A DNA stretch of 64,000 nt, taken from Jacaranda mimosifolia. Lineage: Eukaryota; Streptophyta; Magnoliopsida; Lamiales; Bignoniaceae. Shown piece after piece: positions 24,614-37,685 of this stretch. The notes under the pieces were generated by a model. That model saw only the letters and a program-made list of their open reading frames with translations. It made no database searches and was not told the DNA's origin. How positions within the stretch are numbered: the first letter of the stretch is position 1; every line of letters begins with the position of its first letter. Position numbers and translations under genes: made by a program. The stretch lies in contig CM032121.1 in assembly GCA_018894105.1 (NCBI GenBank), positions 5,808,507 through 5,872,506 on the forward strand. Reading direction: 5' to 3'.

Positions 24614-25364
24614 TGATATGGGATAGCCTAATAGGCTCGGCCCGAAGACCACAGGCCCGGGGGCTAAGCAGCAGACCTACCTCATACACTGGGCCCAATT
24701 ATGCTACCGACGTCGGGTGACCCCAGTCGACCATGCAGATCGACACTGTTCGAAGGCTAGACCTCTGATCGATCCCCCGACCGCACTGCTCATCCAGCAC
24801 GTAAGCCTCGTGCCATACCTGTGGTAGGTCGACCAAGGAGGTTGATTAGGCGTGTAACTGCCTCTGCCACATTAAATGTCCTAACAAGCAGCATGCCTCC
24901 GCATTAATGGTGCATGCCGCCCCAGTACCGCCCATGATGCCACACCAGAGAGGAGGTACAGATACAGTGTACTATTCTGTCCTCAAAACCTGGAGGGGCA
25001 GCCACCTAGAATAGTACAAAGGTGGAAGACGACTTAATGGCCCCCAGATAAGGACAAAAACCATTATAACAAGTTAAAGGCATTTCAGACAAATCCCCAC
25101 TGGGAGAAGGCTATAAATACCCTCACTCCAGCCCCTTAAAGGTATGTCATTTTACATACACGAAGCCCTCACTCTGCTGCTCGTTATATATTTGACCTCA
25201 TACAAACTTGAGCATTGGAGAGCCTAAGCCGAGGTATCTCGGCTAGCCTGATGTTTGCTCATGATTGCAGGACTCAACCCAATTACCTTTATATATCGAC
25301 CACTGAGGTCGAGCCCTTCGAAAATACCATCTAATCCAACTTCAAACGAATTTCACTCTCATCA
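24614..25364 (+). repeat. 5' LTR of the Tat-type gypsy element
   Basis: TGATATGGG...CATCA, 751 bp, aligned by eye to 41665-42417. Over the first ~370 bp roughly one site in eight differs, almost always by a C/T or G/A transition. A TATA-like 'ctataaatacc' lies at 25111-25121, followed by a short transcript leader. Confidence 0.93.
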
Positions 25365-25385
25365 TTTTGCGTCGTCTGTGGGAAA
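25365..25385 (+). other. Primer binding site
   Basis: Two bases after the 5' LTR the sequence reads 'ttgcgtcgtctgtggga', close to the TGGCGCCGTCTGTGGGA primer-binding form found in many plant gypsy elements; it differs mainly by C-to-T-type changes. Confidence 0.65.
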
Positions 25386-25404
25386 CGCGAGTCCGCTATC
25401 AAAA

Positions 25405-26754
25405 ATGGTAAACACCAAGCGAGACCCCTTAAGAAGAAAAGAAAATAGGAGATCCAGTTCTCTCCCTCCTAGGCTTCAGCAAGAAGTTGGCACCCCCGGG
25501 TCGAGTGCCCTGCTAGAACAGGTGGTCACCCTGACCATGCCCCAATTGATGCAGGTCATCAGTGAGCAGATTTCAGCACAGATTTTAGCTCAACTGTTTG
25601 CGGCTCTGAATCGACACACCGCCCAATTGGAGCTGGCGGCCAATGCATCCTCGTAACCTGCTTCCCCATAAGAGAAACAACCAAGAGAAAACCTAGAGCG
25701 ACCAGAATCCAGAAGGCCCCCTTCGAGGCGTGAAGTAAGCTTAGGCCGTTTTTCAAGGGACATGGCTCGACTCCTGCCCTGCAAGGAGGTTGCAGATTTT
25801 GTCAACTACGGCGTTAGACCCATTTGAGGCCTGCAACGTGATAGGATCGAGCACTCAAGACCCTACCCAAATAGAAATGCATCCCAGGCTGATAGAGAGG
25901 AGTGGGAAGAGGCGTCCCACTAGGTCCAATAGCTGAACCGACAACTAGAAGAGATCTCAAAGAAAAACATAGAGAAAGTTCATCGTCATGAGGGACTGCA
26001 GAGGTTCCGAAGAGAGAGAAATTCCTCATTCATCCAGGATATCATCGACGAATATATTGCTTTCAACGCCAAGATTCCGACTGGCTTGCCCTGATATGTT
26101 GGCTCGTCGGACCCAAACGAACATCTAATGCAGTTCGAGCACATGATGCAGCTGCATGGGCATAGTGAGTACATCCATGCCAAGATGTTGGTGACCACTT
26201 TTCAGGGAATAACACTCGACTAGTTCGTGAAACTGGAACCAGCGTCGATATACTTGTACGACCAGTTGTGCCATAAGTTTTTGCACCAATTTGCGAGCAG
26301 GAGAAAGGCAAAGCTCTCTCACACCTATCTGCACATAGTGAAGCAAAATGAAGGAGAATCCCTCAGAGACTTTTTTACCAGATTCAACACGTAGGTGTTA
26401 AAGATCGACAGCCCGAGGATCAAGTTCCTGATCAACGTATTATTTTTGGGCCTTAAACACAAGGAGTATGCCAATGCATTGGTATGCGAACAACCTAAGT
26501 CGATGGAGAAGCTCTTCAACCTTGCAGAAAGGTACATGACTCAAGAGGAAATGAATGAATTGAAATATGGCAATCTGGAGGTCGAGAAGAAGAAAAGCAA
26601 TGAGAGAGATGACCGTCAGGTCAGAGAGGGACGTCGATCCCCCATCAAACGCTTCCATGAATACACTTTGTTCAACCTCCCGAAGAAGGAGGTGTTGTTT
26701 GCTATCCAACATGACAACATGCTTAAAAGGCCCAGAAAGCTTATCGAGACATAA
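25405..26754 (+). pseudogene. gag of the gypsy element (broken)
   Basis: The frame opens at ATG 25405 (MVNTKRDPLRRKENRR...) and runs 83 codons to a stop at 25654. Further gag-like pieces follow in the same region with stops between them, including 'FLHQFASRRK', 'QNEGESLRDFFTRFN' and 'AERYMTQEEMNELKYG' up to 26754. 'L..F..R..Q..GESLRD...RF' is the conserved core of plant retrotransposon gag. The product would form the capsid-like particle. Several stops are TAG or TGA where Trp, Gln or Arg codons are expected, fitting cytosine deamination. Confidence 0.85.
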
Positions 26755-27132
26755 GCCATGAAAAAATAAAAAAAATACTGCCACTTCCATAAGCAAAAAG
26801 GGCATGACATAAAAGATTGTTTCACTTGCATGATGAGATCGAAGACTGATCAGGTAGGGCCATCTAAAAAAATACGTCGATGAGCAAGCCAAGTGTGAAG
26901 AAAGCAAAATCGATTGGACTCCCGGAGTCATTGACATGATCGGAAGAGGTCCTACCGTGGGGATTCAAAGTACACAAGAAAGCAGACTCAAAGAAATCTA
27001 GAGTTGACCAAATCAGCCAAGGTCAAGACGATTTTCCAGCTCTAAACCAGCGCAGAGTCAATCTCCTTCACCGACTTCGACCTCGACCATATGGAGAACA
27101 AGAGAGTCGACAGAAAAATAGACTGACCAATC

Positions 27133-27525
27133 GTGGTAACACTCCAAATAACCAACTTCAAGGTGAGGAAGATCTTGGTCGACAATGGCATCTCCGTAAA
27201 CATCATATTCTTGTCCACCTTAAATAGAATGAAATTGGGGGAATTAAAGTTCGATCCAATCAAAACGCCGCTAGTCGGATTTGGGGGGTCTAAGATCATT
27301 CTAGAAGGATCTATTAACCTCTCCACAACATTTGGACAAGGTCCTCGAAGCAGAGCCTTGATGATCAACTACTTGGTAGTCGACGCTCCATTCGCTTATA
27401 ATGTCATCATTGGTCGGTCCGCCCTAAATGACTTCAGGGCCATCGTCTCTACTTACCACATGAAGATTAAGTTCCCGACCCTAGCAGGAGTAGGAGAACT
27501 TTTATGCAATCTTAAGGACGCATAG
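27133..27525 (+). pseudogene. Aspartic protease region of the gypsy element
   Basis: The 130-codon frame contains 'ILVDNGISVNIIF', which sits where plant gypsy proteases have the catalytic D-(T/N)-G-(S)-S, then 'VGFGGSKIILEGSI' and 'YNVIIGRSALNDF', the typical end of the retropepsin fold. It would cut the Gag-Pol polyprotein. The DNG variant with Ile for Ser may be inactivating. The frame is cut off from gag and from the reverse transcriptase by stops. Confidence 0.8.
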
Positions 27526-27642
27526 TGTTGCTATGCTATTTCCATCGAATCTAGCGAACAGAAGAAGCGACCTCAGCTAAAGCCCTCGGAGGATGCCCCT
27601 GCAGCAAAACCTTATGAAGGACCCTCACCTAAGAAAAGAAAG

Positions 27643-29654
27643 TTGGAAGACACTTGGGTTGAGCCCGTCGAGGAATTTAAAATAATAGAGCTAGAACTGG
27701 GAAGCCCTGATAAGACCACTCGAGTCAAAAGCGATATGGGCGACTGCTTGGAATGCCTTATGGTCGATTTCCTTCGACAAAACATCGATGTGTTCACTTG
27801 GAAAGCTGCTGATCTCCAAGAAATTGACCCAAGTGTTGTCATCCATCGACTCAATGTGTACCCTATCCACAAACCAGTGAGACAGAAGACAAGAACATTC
27901 AACGCTGAGGCCCCAAATCATTGAGGAAGAGGTCAACAAGCTTTTAGAGGTAGGATATATTATAGAAATTCAGTACCCCTTTTGGCTTTGTAATGTTGCA
28001 CTAGTCCCTAAGAATAAGGGAAAATGACATATGTATAACGATTTCACTGATTTAAATAAAGCTTGCCCTAAGGATCCTTACCCTCTGCCCCGCATAGATT
28101 TATTAATCGATTCCACTACTGGTTGTGAATTGTTAAGCATGATGGATGCCTTCTAAGGCTATTATCAAATATTCATAGCACTCGAGGACTGGGATAAGAC
28201 CTCTTTCGTTGTCCCCAATGGGGTGTACTGCTTCTTGGTCATGCCCTTCGGGCTCAAGAATGCAGGGGCAACATACTAAAGATTGGTTAACTTTATGTTC
28301 AAAAGCAAGATCAGGAAATTGATGGAGGTCTACGTTGATGATATGATTGTAAAAATAGAGAAAGGCGATGACCACCTAGTCGATCTAGACCACACTTTCT
28401 CTATATTAAGGGTCTTCAGTATGAAACTCAATCCCAATAAGTGCACCTTCGGGGTTTGAGAAGGCACATTCCTGGGCTACATGGTTAGCCAAAGAGGGAT
28501 CGAGGCAAACCCACTTAAGATCCAAGCAGTTCTGGACATCATCCCATCCCGTACTGTTTGAGATGTACAGCATTTGGTCAGCAGGATAATAGCCCTTAGT
28601 AGATTCATTGCACGACTGGCCGACATGAGTCTACCTTTTTTCAAAATCCTCAGGTATGCTAAAAAATCAGGGTTTTAGTGGACCGAATATTGTGATCAGG
28701 CTCTCATTAACCTCAAGCAATACCTATTCTCGCCACTTATGCTTGCAAAGCCCGAGCTGGGAGAAGTTTTGCAACTCTATTTGACCGTCTCCGCTGCCTC
28801 GATCAGCTCAATACTGGCATCGACTAGAGATAGAGCTCACCGACTGGTGTATTACTGTAATAAGGCCTTGCACGGGCCATAACACAATTACCTGGAGACC
28901 GAGAAGTTTGCCCTCGCCCTCGTTATAGCAGCACGGAAGCTACGACCTTACTTCCAGTCCCACGCAATCGTAGTGTTGACGAATCAACCTTTAAAACAGG
29001 TGTTGTCGAAACCCGACACTTCAAGTCGACTCACAAAAAGGGCCATCGAGCTCGGGGAGTTCGACATCACATTCCAGCCGCGAACGGCCATAAAAGCACA
29101 AGTCCTTGCTGACTTTGTTGCTAAGAGACTTGACCTCTCGGACCAAATAATTGAGAACTCCTCAGTGTGGACGTTGCATGTTGACGATTTGGCAACCTTA
29201 TTGGGAGGCGAAATAGGTGTTTCTCTTCGTTCCTCACTTGCCAAGGAGTTTGATTTTGCAATAAAGATCAATTTCCCTGTCACCAAAAATGAAGCCGAGT
29301 ATGAAGCTCTCATTGCTGGAATGAACATGGTAGCACTCGGGGTGTCGAGTAGCTGGTAGTGATCACTGATTCCTAGCTGGTCACGGAGCAGGTAGAAGGC
29401 AATTTCAAAGCCAATAAGGCCAAAATGAGCCAATACCTGACTGAAGTAAAACAATTACAATAGTCATTCAAGAGTTTCACCTTGAACTAGGTCCCCCGAG
29501 CGAAGAATGAATGGGCGGATCCACTTTCAAAGCTAGCCAGCTCGACGAAAGGAACCAGAGAAAGAACCATAACGTTCTTAGTGGCCAGCAAACCATGTAT
29601 CTAAGCCATCGATCATAACCTCGTCGGTTGGGTCAAAGAGATAGCTCCTTCCTG
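27643..29654 (+). pseudogene. Reverse transcriptase and RNase H regions of the gypsy element
   Basis: The N-terminal part (27643-27924) has 'VFTWKAADLQEIDPSV'. After a frameshift near 27900 come 'DLNKACPKDPYPLP', 'FLVMPFGLKNAGATY' and the catalytic 'YVDDM' at 28331-28345. The RNase H domain follows ('YLETEKFALALV', 'LTNQPLKQVLSKPD'), then a second RNase-H-like stretch from about 29155 with 'KNEAEYEALIAGM', the duplicated RNase H that marks Tat-lineage elements. At least nine in-frame stops were noted. The reading is cut at 29657 by the CACTA insertion. Confidence 0.88.
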
Positions 29655-30871
29655 GCACACTACAAAAAATAAGTATGTTAGTGGGGGTTATTATGAACCC
29701 ACCACTAATTCTTTTATTTTGTGGGGGTTTAGCAAACCCCACAAATTCATAATAAGTAATGGGGGTTTTATAAATGTGGTAGTGGTTTAAACTACTAAAA
29801 ATTATATTTAAATTTAAAATTTTTTATTATACTTTTAATAAATATCATACTGTAATTGGAGGGATTTAAAGTCTTTAGACTCCTACTAAATTTGAAATCT
29901 ATTAATTTTTTTATTAAAATCAAAATTACTTTTTTTCTTGTTTAATTTTGGCCAAATCTCCCATCTTTCCCTCTCTTTCACCTTCTCTTTCTTTGCTATT
30001 CTCTCGCCCTAATCGAGCCTGCTCAAATCGATGATTGCTAAAATCCTATCTTTTCTCTCTCTTTCTCTTTCTCTGCTTTTCTCGCACCCTAATCAACCCT
30101 CTCTTTCTCTTTTTCTGCTAAAATCGACGAGCGTCGCGCCCTAATCGACAAGCTCCATGCCCTAATCGATGCCATCGCTGCTGCTCCTCTCCACCGCCAT
30201 TGCTGTTTTTTCAAAGATCTCAGGGCAACCAGGCATGTCTGAGAGGTCTATTCTTGTTAAGTCTAGTTTTCTTTTCTTTTTTCCATATTTCTTCTTTTGA
30301 CTTGAATCTCTGAATTTAAATGAATAGTTCAGTTGCTGCGATTTTGATGTGTGTTGCTGGGAGTTCCAAATAAAAAACACAAAAGTCAGGTTTTCAGATT
30401 TTTTTCTTCACTTTGTTCAGCTTTTGCCTGATCAATATATGTGATTTCTAGTCCTTTTGGGGTTATATTCTTCTCATTTGCTTCTATACAATAATAGGTA
30501 CTCATAGTTTTCTATGTTGGACCATATACATTTCATCCCTTGGCTAGAAATGAAATTCTTTGTTTTTTTTATTTAAATTTTTAATTACCTGCAAGCTGTA
30601 GAATATTTCTAACAAGATCAAAGATCAGTAAATTTACTGGTAGAAGTTAATGACAGTATTTGTTTAACCAAATCTGATGTCTAGTTTTCTATTTATCATT
30701 TTTGGCTCTGCTATGTGGTTCAATGCATAGATGATAACTGCTCTGCTGAACATGTTCAGATTATATTGAGAAGAAGGCATCTTCCCTTGGACTGCAAATG
30801 CTTTTTCTATTGATGACACGCACAGCAGATTGGTATGCCTTTTCTGATTCTATTACTACTATGATATCTTT

Positions 30872-33252
30872 TGTCACGCCCCAAATTCGGGACATAACAC
30901 GGCAGTGTCCCTAAACCCAAAGACTTAGAGACATTAAGCCTCAAATCCAACAGAGCTTACTGAATTCCCATAATTTTATTTAAATAATTCAAAAATAGAT
31001 TGTCTCAAATAAATAATTAAATACTTGTCTTACAATCAAACTCAAGAACCCAAAACTTCAAAGAAAACTTCCTAACCAACTTAAACATCATATAAAACCT
31101 ATATAAAAAAAGTACCACTCTCTTGTCACCATTCCCAATACTGCTTATCTTCCTCGTCCTGAACTAAGTTATCTGCAAAATGGTGAATTGATATCTTATG
31201 AGCGACACTTCGCTCAGTAAATAAATCTCCTTTCTCTTTCTACCGGATTTGAGCATGAATAAATATCATGAAAAATTATTGAAAACAAAAATATTCACTT
31301 TGCAAAAATATAACAATTAATATAAAAGTATTCGATTTCAGAAGTATAACAATTAATGTGCAAAAATTCAAGAAATATCTTATCAGAATTTCAGGACATA
31401 CTTTCAAAGTAATTCAGAACAGAAGTTACACAACTTGTCAGAAACTTTCAGTTCATTAATTAACCATGCTCATGAACTTTCGGATTCTAATCGGTTATCT
31501 TGGCCAAGATCTTAACTACAACGCCGTTAAGGGGCTTCAGAATTCTTAACTACAATGCCATTAAGTGGCTTCAGAAATCTTTTGCTACTGTAACCCAGTA
31601 GCACAGTTACGAAACTCGTTCCTACCGACAGTTTCTCGATTATTCAGAGTGTAGATCATTTTTATTATTTATTTCGACAAAAAGTACTATAGCTTGTACA
31701 AGTATTCAGAAAGATTTTATTTTACATGCTCAAATCCTAAAAAATAAGTTTTATGCATGCAGAAAAATCTTATAAACTGTTAAATAATTGCTGATAGAAA
31801 ATTCTACAGTAAATACCTTTAGATCTAAAAGTCTAATAAAAAGAACATATCATTTATTTTTGATGCATAAATCATTCGTGCAGAAAATAATTTCAATAGA
31901 AGAAGAATAGAGATTTACTTACACCAAAATCTTAAAACCCAAAGTTTCCTTCATATTTGATCTACCACTTAAGCCTTCTCCACTAATTCTACGATAAAAA
32001 CAATAGTATGTTAGTATCCAAGAATAAATTTCCTACGAATCTTCTAAAGAACAGTAGAAAATTGATATTTTTCTCACATCTGCGTATTGACTTCTCTATT
32101 CCTAATATAGATGTATTTATACTACTAGGCTAAATATTCCAGATAAACTAGAATCCATATCTTATTGAGATAAGAAGGTCACTCTAATTCTAACTCCTCA
32201 GATTTGATCAGATCTCAATCCAAAACAATGATAACTGAAAACCATAGAGATGTTCGTAAAATCTTAACTTCTGAGGATTCTAATTATTTTAGACTTTGTC
32301 TAGATATTGTCATAGGTTAGTAATTACAAGAATATGAAATATTAATGAATTTTCGCATGGGAGTAAAGAGGAACAAAAATTAAGGTTCTAGGATTGCATA
32401 TCACCTATATTTACTTGGTTTTAGCTAACCAACATGACTAGATACCTTATGGGGGTCAAAAACTATCCAAATAGAGTTCTAAGATGATGGGAAGACCTCT
32501 AGAATTATCCATCTATCCACATATCCGAAAATTCCATCAAAATCAGTTTTATTCATCTTTAACTTGATAATCATGGAACTAAACGCGTAATTACTTCATA
32601 ATAATTTGTGGGCTTATTTTCTACACTATTTATGGGCTTAATCATAACTTAAAGTAAACTAAATAGATTGGGCTTAATACATCTAACAAGATATGGATCA
32701 AATATTAATAGTTCCTTTATAAAAATATAATCAGGGCCTTTATCATATTGTCAATTCCCAAAAGAAACCCAATCTTTTAAACATAATTTGTCTACCTCTA
32801 ATGTTTATTCACATACGATTCATATAATTATGGCCCAAGTCAAATAACCTTGAATGAAAGACTAATTTTTAGCTCCAAAATTGATATCCATTGAGCAACT
32901 AACTTAACTATTGATATAAAACTCGATAAATAAAGTTCCATCAAATAATTGTCCTAATAAATTCTACATCTTCAATCATAACCAAGCAATCCTAAAAATC
33001 TAAAACGTATATCCTTGGAATTGCAAATAAAATCAAAAGGAGTACCAAAATTAGGATCCCATAATTATTTTCTATTAAAATCCCTTAAATATTAATCGAG
33101 TCCCAAATAAATTTGCATGCTCAAATTCTAGGAGAAGAGCAACCCAATAATATCAGTGAAAAATCAAAATCAAATAATTTTACTCCATAATTTCTACCAT
33201 CCAATATCATATCTATATTATAATAACTTGTATAAATACTTGGGGTATTATA
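30872..33252. repeat. 2.4-kb noncoding LTR-like repeat, copy B
   Basis: The left end TGTCACGCCCCAA and the inverted right end TATAATACCCCAA are related, as in LTRs with TG...CA-type ends. Flanks 'tcttt' (30867-30871) and 'tcatt' (33253-33257) match at 4 of 5 positions. From 31111 it parallels 12131-14515. No coding frames are visible, so it is best seen as a solo LTR of an unidentified retrotransposon inserted into the CACTA element. Confidence 0.65.
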
Positions 33253-35423
33253 TCATTTGTGCCAAAGGTGGCAGGAAAACTTAATTTATTTCTCTTAAAC
33301 ATTCAAAAACAAGAAAATTAAGAGCAGGGGGTCACTGAAACAAAATAGAAGATATATTATGCCTAAATCAAAACAACTTGAGGTATGGAAAATTTCTTAT
33401 AGAATCCTATCAATGAAACCAGGTAGGGAAAAATTGTTAAAATTCTAGGTGGCAAAGCAGGTTAGACTTCTCCCACCATTCCAGGGATTTGAATGGAAAT
33501 TCTGCAAGGTTGCAGAGAAACTGTTGTGTTTATGCCAAAGAATGCTGAATTGACTCCATCTCATTAAGAACACATAATGTGTGTGTTTGTGTATGGATCA
33601 TCTTTTTGGTTTTTGGTTTATAAAGTAAAAACACATGATGGATTGATGGTTGCACTTTTGACAGGTTTATAAAGTAAAAACACATCCAAATATATTGTTT
33701 TTTAATAACACACATCCTTAAGGATCAGCCCTAGTATTTCTTGGGATTCTTTTGATATTTACATTTCATTTTTATCTGCATTAAGCCATTAATTAGTATT
33801 GAAAAGAGTATCCTAGGGTCAAAATTTCCCACAAAACATATCTTTTGTTAGTGGGCAGTTTGCACAAGTATAGTAAATCCAATGAGCACTATTCTTTTTA
33901 TGCACAGGCAATGTGCACTTGGTGTTTAGTATTTGATAAATTGATGCGATGGCACATGATATTTGCTAATGCCTAAGATTTTGTAACGCACTTGGTAATA
34001 ATTTTCAATTAAAATAATGGGATTTTTTAGACAGACAACATATGCGATGGCAATGGAAATAATATTTTTTTGAACACTTGTCTGAGAGGGGATGTAGATG
34101 TAAAATTCTTGAATGATCGTAAACCTTAATGGTTCAAGGAATTTAGAATTATTGAATCTTATTAACCTACATAAAGTCAGAAAAGATCTAGCACTAATAG
34201 AAAAACCCTGTTGTATAAGATTTTGATTTGCAACTAACGTATATACTTTGGGGTTGAAAAGGACTTAGGGTTCTTTAGCTTTGTTTTGATTCATTTATAG
34301 ATAGAGTTAATTTTAACAAAGCCTGAATTCTTGGGATTGGATTCGATTGCTTGAAATTCAAGTTCAGCTAGATTCTTATTTTTGACAGATTTGGTTATAA
34401 TTCCTTTTTATATTGGAATTTCTAATTTCAGGACAGGTAAGTAGTACTCCGGTGATTTGCTCGTCTTTTTGAAAAAACCAAAAAAAAAAAAAAAAAAAAC
34501 AAAAAAACAAAAAAAAAAACAAAAATTATGCGAGATAAGCTTAGTATATCAAAAAACTTGTGATATGAGATTGGTTCTTGCGTGGATCTAGATTAGAATT
34601 TTCAGTAGGCATTTCTAATTCTTATATTACATTACTATATAACTCAACTATATTATTAATTTATGGGACTCTTTGCGCAATATTGTTAATTATATTTTAT
34701 GTGTATTTTATTGCACAAATGCATGCTTAATATGTAACATAGAAACTAGCTCAATAGTATATATATTTAAGAAAATATTTTATGTATTTGGACATATATG
34801 TGATTCATATAAAATGAGAGATGAAACATGAAATTAAAGTATATGAGATTGAAACTCCTTTTGTGGGCAATTGCTATTAATTATTTTATGGTTGACTCAA
34901 TAGAAAATGTTTGATTATTTGTTATAGTTAATTGAACAAAAGTTGTCTCACATTTTATATTGCTATTTTTACCTAACTTGTTTCACTCTTTGGAACTGTG
35001 TTGTGTACAAATATTATAATTCCAATAGGTATGTTTGTTAAGAAAACTGATTACTATGATTTAATTACTTGTTACCTTTAAAAGCAATTGGTATATGAGA
35101 TTATCTTTCTTTCTCTTTTTTTTTTGGGTGTTGTGTTTAAGTATCAAATTTAAGGATATATCTTGCATTAGTAAATTTTTCTTACGGTGTTTTGCTTGAA
35201 GGTTGGTGTTTTGATCTTTCGAAATACTCATTTTTCTCCCTACAGGCACAGGTATAGGCATAGGCACGTGATGCAGGTAGTTAACATGAATCCCTTGCTT
35301 CTCTAGTAGGAAGATCTTCAAATGCTAGCAATCAAGATCATAATGAAGCTCCTCACTAGCTGCTTATTTGTAGTGTTTACTTACATGGGGAACTAGGTTG
35401 AACATTTTAGTACTTGTGGATTA

Positions 35424-35507
35424 TGATGTTGACATTTTTGAGGATGTTGATGTTGACATTTTTGAGGATGTTGATGTTTTTGAGGATGTTAATGTTTTTG
35501 AGACTTG
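35424..35507 (+). repeat. Short tandem repeat 'ttttgaggatgttgatg'
   Basis: Units of 18-24 bp ('gatgttgacatttttgag', then 'gatgttgatgtttttgag') are repeated about four times near the right end of the CACTA element. In one frame they encode an acidic (DVD)IFE repeat closing at a TGA, perhaps the tail of a lost transposon gene; this is a guess. Confidence 0.6.
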
Positions 35508-36034
35508 ATTTTAATAGATTGATTTTAGAATCAATTGATTGTGTTGAAATTTAATAATGAAGATCTATTGACAGGTATATGAAATGGTATATAGGCATAT
35601 TGAAAATTAACCAAAAAATTAGTTTTAAAAAATTATTGTAGGGGTTGTAAACCCCACTAAAATTAACTAATTTTTTGAACAAATACCACACTTTAATAAT
35701 AGCTGGGGTTTAACACCCCCATTAAAATCATATGAAATAATATTTTTGAATAACAATAGGAGTTTGAAACCCCCACTAATATTATATGATATAATTCTTT
35801 TTTATAATAGTGGGGGTTTTGCGACCACCGCTAAATGAAAAAAACCCCTGCGAATCAACTTGAGTTATTAGTGGGGGTCGTAACAACGGTTGCTCGAAAA
35901 CCCCTGCTAGGAATTAGAAAGACATATAATTGTAGGGGTTTTTTGAACCCCCCACTAAAGGAATTAACGGGGGTTAAAAAGCCCCACTACATTTATTTTT
36001 GACCCCCGCTGAATCAATTTTTTTTTTTGTCGTG

Positions 36035-37247
36035 GCAAGACCTAATTAAACTCTACCTGAGTCAGGGGACCATCCCTGATGTAGAGGTAGAGGCGCGCAA
36101 GCAGCCAAGTTTGCTCTCGATGAACACAGACAACTCTACAGGAGGTCGATATCAGGATCACCACTTAAATGCCTAACATCCGAAGAGGCAAACGAAGTGC
36201 TACACAAGATCCACGCTGGCATCTGCGGCAATCATTTTGGAGGTCGATCTTTGGCCCACAAAGTTGTCCGTTATGGTTATTTTTGGCCTACCTTATTGCA
36301 AGACTTAGTCGACTTCGCTAGAAAATGCCCATCATGCCAGATCCACTCGAGCATACCGCACCAACCAGCCGCGTCGATGGTCAACGTCCAGATCACATGG
36401 CCATTCGACCAGTAGGGGATCAACATAGTTGGATCTCTCCCAAAGACATTGGGTCAATGGAAGTTCATCATCGTGGTGGTCGAGTACTTCACTAAATGGG
36501 CCGAAGCCGAAGCAGTTTCGAAAATCACTGACGCGGCCATCAAGAGCTTCATTTGGAAAAACATAATCTGTCGATTCGGTTTGCCCAAAGTCCTAATCTC
36601 GGATAATGGCACTCAGTTCCAGAGTAGGAGCACGAGAAAGTAGTGTGAGGCCCTGGGAATCAGCCAGCACTTCACGTCGGTTGGGAACCCCCAGGCTAAT
36701 GGTCAGACGGAGGTCACGAACAGAATAGTTCTCGACCACCTCAAAGCTCGAATAACAAGTACAAGAGCAAGTTAGGCAGATGACCTCCCAGGAGTGCTAT
36801 GGGTGTATAGGACCACTCCACGAACAGCCACAGGCCGCAACCCTTATAGCTTGGTCTATGGTTCTGAAGTAGTGATTCCATCTGAGCTGGTCCAGCACAC
36901 AACCCGGGTGATCCACTATAATCCGATCAGAAATACAACAGAAAGGACCTTAGACCTAATCACCATCGACGAGCTGCGCCACACAACCTACAACACGATG
37001 CAATGATACTGGTCGAAAATGACAGAATATTACAACAAAGCAGTTCGACCTCGTAGTTTCAAAGTCGGCGATTTGGTCTCAAGAAGGTAGAGGTGTCAAG
37101 AAACGTGGGAAAACTTGACCTAAAGTGGGAGGGACCTTACTTTGTGGTTAAAGTGTCAAAGCACAATGCATATCGGCTAGCAGACATGCAAGGCAACGAA
37201 CTACCACGACCTTGGAATGCCATAAATCTAAAGAAATTTTATATGTA
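36035..37247 (+). pseudogene. Integrase region of the gypsy element
   Basis: The order is: zinc-binding HHCC module (36197-36360; 'LHKIHAGICGNHFGG', 'CPSCQIH'), then the catalytic core with 'KFIIVVVEYFTKWAEAEAV', 'LISDNGTQF' (second catalytic Asp), 'GNPQANGQTEVTN' (catalytic Glu), '[15 protein letters not shown]', and a C-terminal 'DLKWEGPYFVVKV' and 'PRPWNAINLKKFYM' end at 37247. The first catalytic Asp is replaced: 'GINIVG' stands where GMDLVG-type sequence is usual, a G-to-A change. Stops at 36413, 36641 and elsewhere break it. No chromodomain follows, consistent with Tat rather than chromovirus type. Confidence 0.88.
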
Positions 37248-37364
37248 GAAAGGCCACGGGCCGCCATTGTAATTCGTTACAGAAATGAAAAGCTCAAAAT
37301 TTTTTTTGGCAAAAGTTGATTACGAATACCTATTGGCATAAGCTGACTACTTAATGTTGGCCCC

Positions 37365-37560
37365 GCAGTCTTCAAGCCGCCAAGTCAAGGCTTCCCAGTC
37401 GGGACCAACTTGTCGACCCCGTAGTCGACCAAGCAGGCTTCAAGCCAACAAGTCAAGGCTTCCCAGTCGAGACCAATTTGTCGACCCTGTAGTCGACCAA
37501 GCAGGCTTCAATCTGCCAAGTCAAGGCCTCGCAGTCGAGACCACTCAGTCGACCTTACAG
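37365..37560 (+). repeat. 68-bp tandem repeat, about three units
   Basis: Units start at 37365, 37433 and 37501 ('gcaggcttcaagcc...aagtcaaggcttcccagtcg...'), giving an exact period of 68 bp. They lie in the untranslated part of the gypsy element between integrase and the antisense ORF. Confidence 0.88.
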
Positions 37561-37562
37561 TT

Positions 37563-37685
37563 GCTAAATTATATGAACTTTATCATTCATCATCTGAAGT
37601 CGACTCCGCAGTCGCTGAATTATTTCAAGAATATCATTCATTATTTGAAGTCGACCACGCAGTCGCTAAATTATTTGAAGTTGAT
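37563..37685 (+). repeat. 51-bp tandem repeat, about 2.4 units
   Basis: Units beginning 'gct(a/g)aattat' at 37563, 37614 and 37665 contain 'gaagtcgac..cgcagtc'. The array follows the 68-bp array directly, and both share the 'cgcagtcg' word. Tandem arrays between pol and the 3' LTR are common in Tat-lineage elements. Confidence 0.8.

Larger units (their letters stand above)
29658..36034. mobile_element. CACTA transposon inserted in the gypsy pol gene
   Basis: The ends are CACTACAAAAAATAAG and (inverted) CACGACAAAAAAAAAAATTG, and the target duplication is 'gca' (29655-29657 and 36035-36037). The pol reading resumes directly after the second 'gca'. Subterminal regions are filled with direct and inverted 'agtgggggtt' / 'aacccccact' motifs (29680-29770 and 35635-36010). 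No transposase frame is visible in the 6.4 kb, 2.4 kb of which is the LTR-like repeat at 30872-33252. A poly(A)-like run lies at 34480-34520. Confidence 0.93.

Noticed and set aside
25559..29454. Long minus-strand frames opposite gag and pol
   Set aside because: They are shadows of the gypsy coding strand; unlike the 38017-41281 block they have no conserved motifs and lie opposite known domains.
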